The position numbers were made by a program, and so were the translations under genes. Below the pieces are notes generated by a model. The model was given only the letters and a program-made list of their open reading frames with translations. It was not told where the DNA came from and did not search any database. DNA of 64,000 nucleotides from CAVSRC01 sp963781775 (GTDB lineage: Bacteria > Pseudomonadota > Alphaproteobacteria > Rhizobiales > Kaistiaceae), in assembly GCA_963781775.1 (NCBI GenBank), contig CAWAHE010000026.1, positions 62,001 to 126,000 of the forward strand. The letters are read 5' to 3'. Of this stretch, positions 62,458-64,000 are shown piece by piece (positions within the stretch are counted from its first letter, which is position 1; the number at the start of each line of letters is the position of its first letter).

Positions 62458-63864
62458 ATGGGTGAAGCGGAATCCCTGTTTTCCGTTCTGCGCCGGACTG
62501 CCGATCCGAAGATCGTTGCGGCAATCGAGGATGTGGTCGCGAACGGCGCCGACCGCGATCTGGCGCGCATCAACCCGCTCGCCTTTGCCGCGAAGCGCGG
62601 CTTTGCGGCCGATCCGACGATCGCGGCTTTCCTCCACGCCGCCCGCCTCGGCCTCTTCGAAATGTCGTGGAACGTGCTCTGCCCCGGCTGCGGCGGCGTC
62701 CTCGGCGCCAACAGCAGCCTGAAGACCGTTCACGAGGAAATCTACAATTGTTCGCTTTGCAGCGCCGGCTATGAGCCCACGCTCGACGAGATGGTCGAGG
62801 TCGTCTTCACCGTCAGCGCGCGTATCCGCCGCATCGCCGCCCACGATCCGGATTCCCTGTCTCCGGTTGAATATGCCCGCCAGGTCTTCTGGAGTTCAGG
62901 CGTCGACCTGCCCGACGATCTCGATGAGAGGATCGAGAAGTTCACCCTCGAATACCTGGAACTGCCGCCCGGGCAAAAGGCGGTCATCTCGGTCCAGCTT
63001 CCCGCCGGAAAGATCGTCGTCTTCGATCCGGTCACCCACGCCGCCCATTTCATCGACGTGCAGGGCGAGCCGACCCACGACCGGCAGATGCTGGAGATCG
63101 CCTACAACGAATTGAGCGCGCCCACCGGCGCCGTCGCCATGCATCCTGGGCTGCTGCGAATCTCGGTCGACAATCAGACCCAACGGCGAGTGCTGCCCTC
63201 TGTCTGGCTGGTCGGCGAGGGGCTCCACGAGATACTCGGCCACCGTCGCCCGTTTCTCACCGCCAAGCGACTGCTGTCCAACCAGACCTTCCGCGATCTC
63301 TTTCGCGCCGAGGCGCTCGATATCGACCAGCGCCTCAAGATTCTGAGCCTGACATTCCTGTTCACGGACCTGAAGGGCTCGACCGCCTTCTACGAGCGCG
63401 TCGGCGATCTCTCGGCCTACGATCTCGTCCGCTCGCATTTTCACGTGCTGCACGAGATCGTCGCGGGCGAGTCCGGCGCGGTGGTCAAGACCATCGGCGA
63501 CGCCGTGATGGCGACGTTCACCACGCCTGACCGGGCGGTTGCCGCGGCGCTGAAGATGCGCGACGGCATGCGCGCTCTCAACGAGCAGCGCGGCCATGAG
63601 GATCTCGTCCTCAAGATCGGCATCCACGAGGGGCCCTGCCTCGCGGTCAATCTGAACGACCGCCAGGATTATTTCGGGCAGACCGTCAACATCGCCTCGC
63701 GCGTCCAGAACCTCGCCGACTCGCGCACCATCTATGCGACCGAGCCAGTCGTCGACTACCCGCAGTCCTCCGAACTGCTCAAGCAGATCGGCCTCGTCCC
63801 GGTGCCGCACAGCGTCGAGCTGCGCGGCATCACCGAGCACGTCAAGATCTACGAGATCCCCTGA
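62458..63864 (+). CDS. Class III adenylate/guanylate cyclase with N-terminal zinc-ribbon-like domain
   Basis: 468 residues. Residues 75-101 have two Cys pairs (CPGC and CSLC), a zinc-ribbon-like region found in DUF5939 cyclases. The cyclase domain starts near residue 297: LTFLFTDLKGSTAFYERVGD, VVKTIGDAVMATFTTPDRAV and FGQTVNIASRVQNLADSRTI. The Asp of FTDLKGST and the GDAVMATF motif are the metal and catalytic regions. No membrane segment is seen, so it is cytosolic. Which nucleotide it cyclises cannot be read with certainty. Confidence 0.9.
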   Translation: MGEAESLFSVLRRTADPKIVAAIEDVVANGADRDLARINPLAFAAKRGFAADPTIAAFLHAARLGLFEMSWNVLCPGCGGVLGANSSLKTVHEEIYNCSLCSAGYEPTLDEMVEVVFTVSARIRRIAAHDPDSLSPVEYARQVFWSSGVDLPDDLDERIEKFTLEYLELPPGQKAVISVQLPAGKIVVFDPVTHAAHFIDVQGEPTHDRQMLEIAYNELSAPTGAVAMHPGLLRISVDNQTQRRVLPSVWLVGEGLHEILGHRRPFLTAKRLLSNQTFRDLFRAEALDIDQRLKILSLTFLFTDLKGSTAFYERVGDLSAYDLVRSHFHVLHEIVAGESGAVVKTIGDAVMATFTTPDRAVAAALKMRDGMRALNEQRGHEDLVLKIGIHEGPCLAVNLNDRQDYFGQTVNIASRVQNLADSRTIYATEPVVDYPQSSELLKQIGLVPVPHSVELRGITEHVKIYEIP

Positions 63865-63869
63865 GGCCG

Positions 63870-64000
63870 ATGGCAACCTTCGGATTGATTCACGGTGCCT
63901 GGCACGGCGCCTGGTGCTGGAATCTTCTTGCGCCGGAACTCAAGGCGCTCGGCCACGTGGTGCGGACCGTCGATCTGCCCATCGATGACGCCGGCGCCGG
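63870..64000 (+). CDS. Alpha/beta hydrolase, cut by the window end
   Basis: Only the first 43 codons are in the window. ATFGLIHGAWHGAWCWNLLA and PELKALGHVVRTVDLPIDDA is the typical beginning of an alpha/beta hydrolase of the HGAWHGAW type (salicylate/hydroxynitrile-lyase-like esterases), with HG forming the oxyanion region. It starts 5 bases after the cyclase stop. Confidence 0.8.
   Translation, partial: MATFGLIHGAWHGAWCWNLLAPELKALGHVVRTVDLPIDDAGA

Overview
The window is GC-rich and gene-dense, and looks like chromosome of an alphaproteobacterium of the Hyphomicrobiales (Rhizobiales) type. The evidence is the flagellar gene set: flbT, flaF, motC, motE and an FtcR/Rem-type regulator occur next to ordinary fli/flg/flh genes, and the SOS box of dinB has the alphaproteobacterial GTTC-N7-GTTC form. 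No tRNA, rRNA or CRISPR array was seen.

Region 1 (about 1-36280) is a nearly complete flagellar cluster. Minus-strand genes (893-13973) run from a DUF1217 gene through flgF-fliI, then flgE-flgK-flgL-flaF-flbT-flgD-fliQ, then flhA-fliR-fliJ-like-flgJ-flgN-like and a FliL-like gene. Plus-strand genes (14117-36274) run motA-fliM, fliN-fliG-flhB-unknown, flgB-flgC-fliE-flgG-flgA-flgI-motE-flgH-fliL-fliP, flagellin, fliF-fliH-like-motB-motC-fliK-lytic transglycosylase, a cheY-like gene and ftcR. Seven of these transcription units are preceded by the same short motif (consensus roughly YTC-N-S-GCAAG), which I propose as a shared flagellar control element. The flagellin gene instead has a candidate sigma-28-like promoter, a long leader with two hairpins and a strong intrinsic terminator.

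Region 2 (36305-44948) has a spermidine/putrescine-type ABC transporter operon with an Asp/Glu (hydantoin)-type racemase. It is divergent from a GntR/FCD regulator, a TIM-barrel isomerase-like protein and an AtzF-type allophanate hydrolase. Copies of an ATTGTAT(G/A)C operator-like sequence lie in the divergent promoter region and directly before the allophanate hydrolase.

Region 3 (44958-47210) is a junction: SOS-type dinB, a frameshifted VOC-family gene and a truncated IS1-like transposase remnant.

Region 4 (47244-57842) is a minus-strand catabolic island: a BMP-family solute-binding protein, two nucleoside-type permeases, biuret hydrolase, cyanuric acid amidohydrolase/barbiturase, a two-domain ABC ATPase, a second cysteine hydrolase, AtzG-like, AtzE-like, an MTHFS-domain protein and AtzH-like. 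With AtzF in region 2 this would convert an s-triazine ring such as cyanuric acid through carboxybiuret/biuret and allophanate to ammonia and CO2, with a dedicated importer. Two related palindromic intergenic repeats bracket the AtzG/cysteine-hydrolase pair.

Region 5 (58123-64000) holds a second GntR/FCD regulator, a VOC protein, a 2-oxoglutarate/Fe(II) oxygenase, a diacylglycerol-kinase-like protein overlapping a metallophosphoesterase, a class III nucleotide cyclase and the start of an alpha/beta hydrolase cut by the window end.
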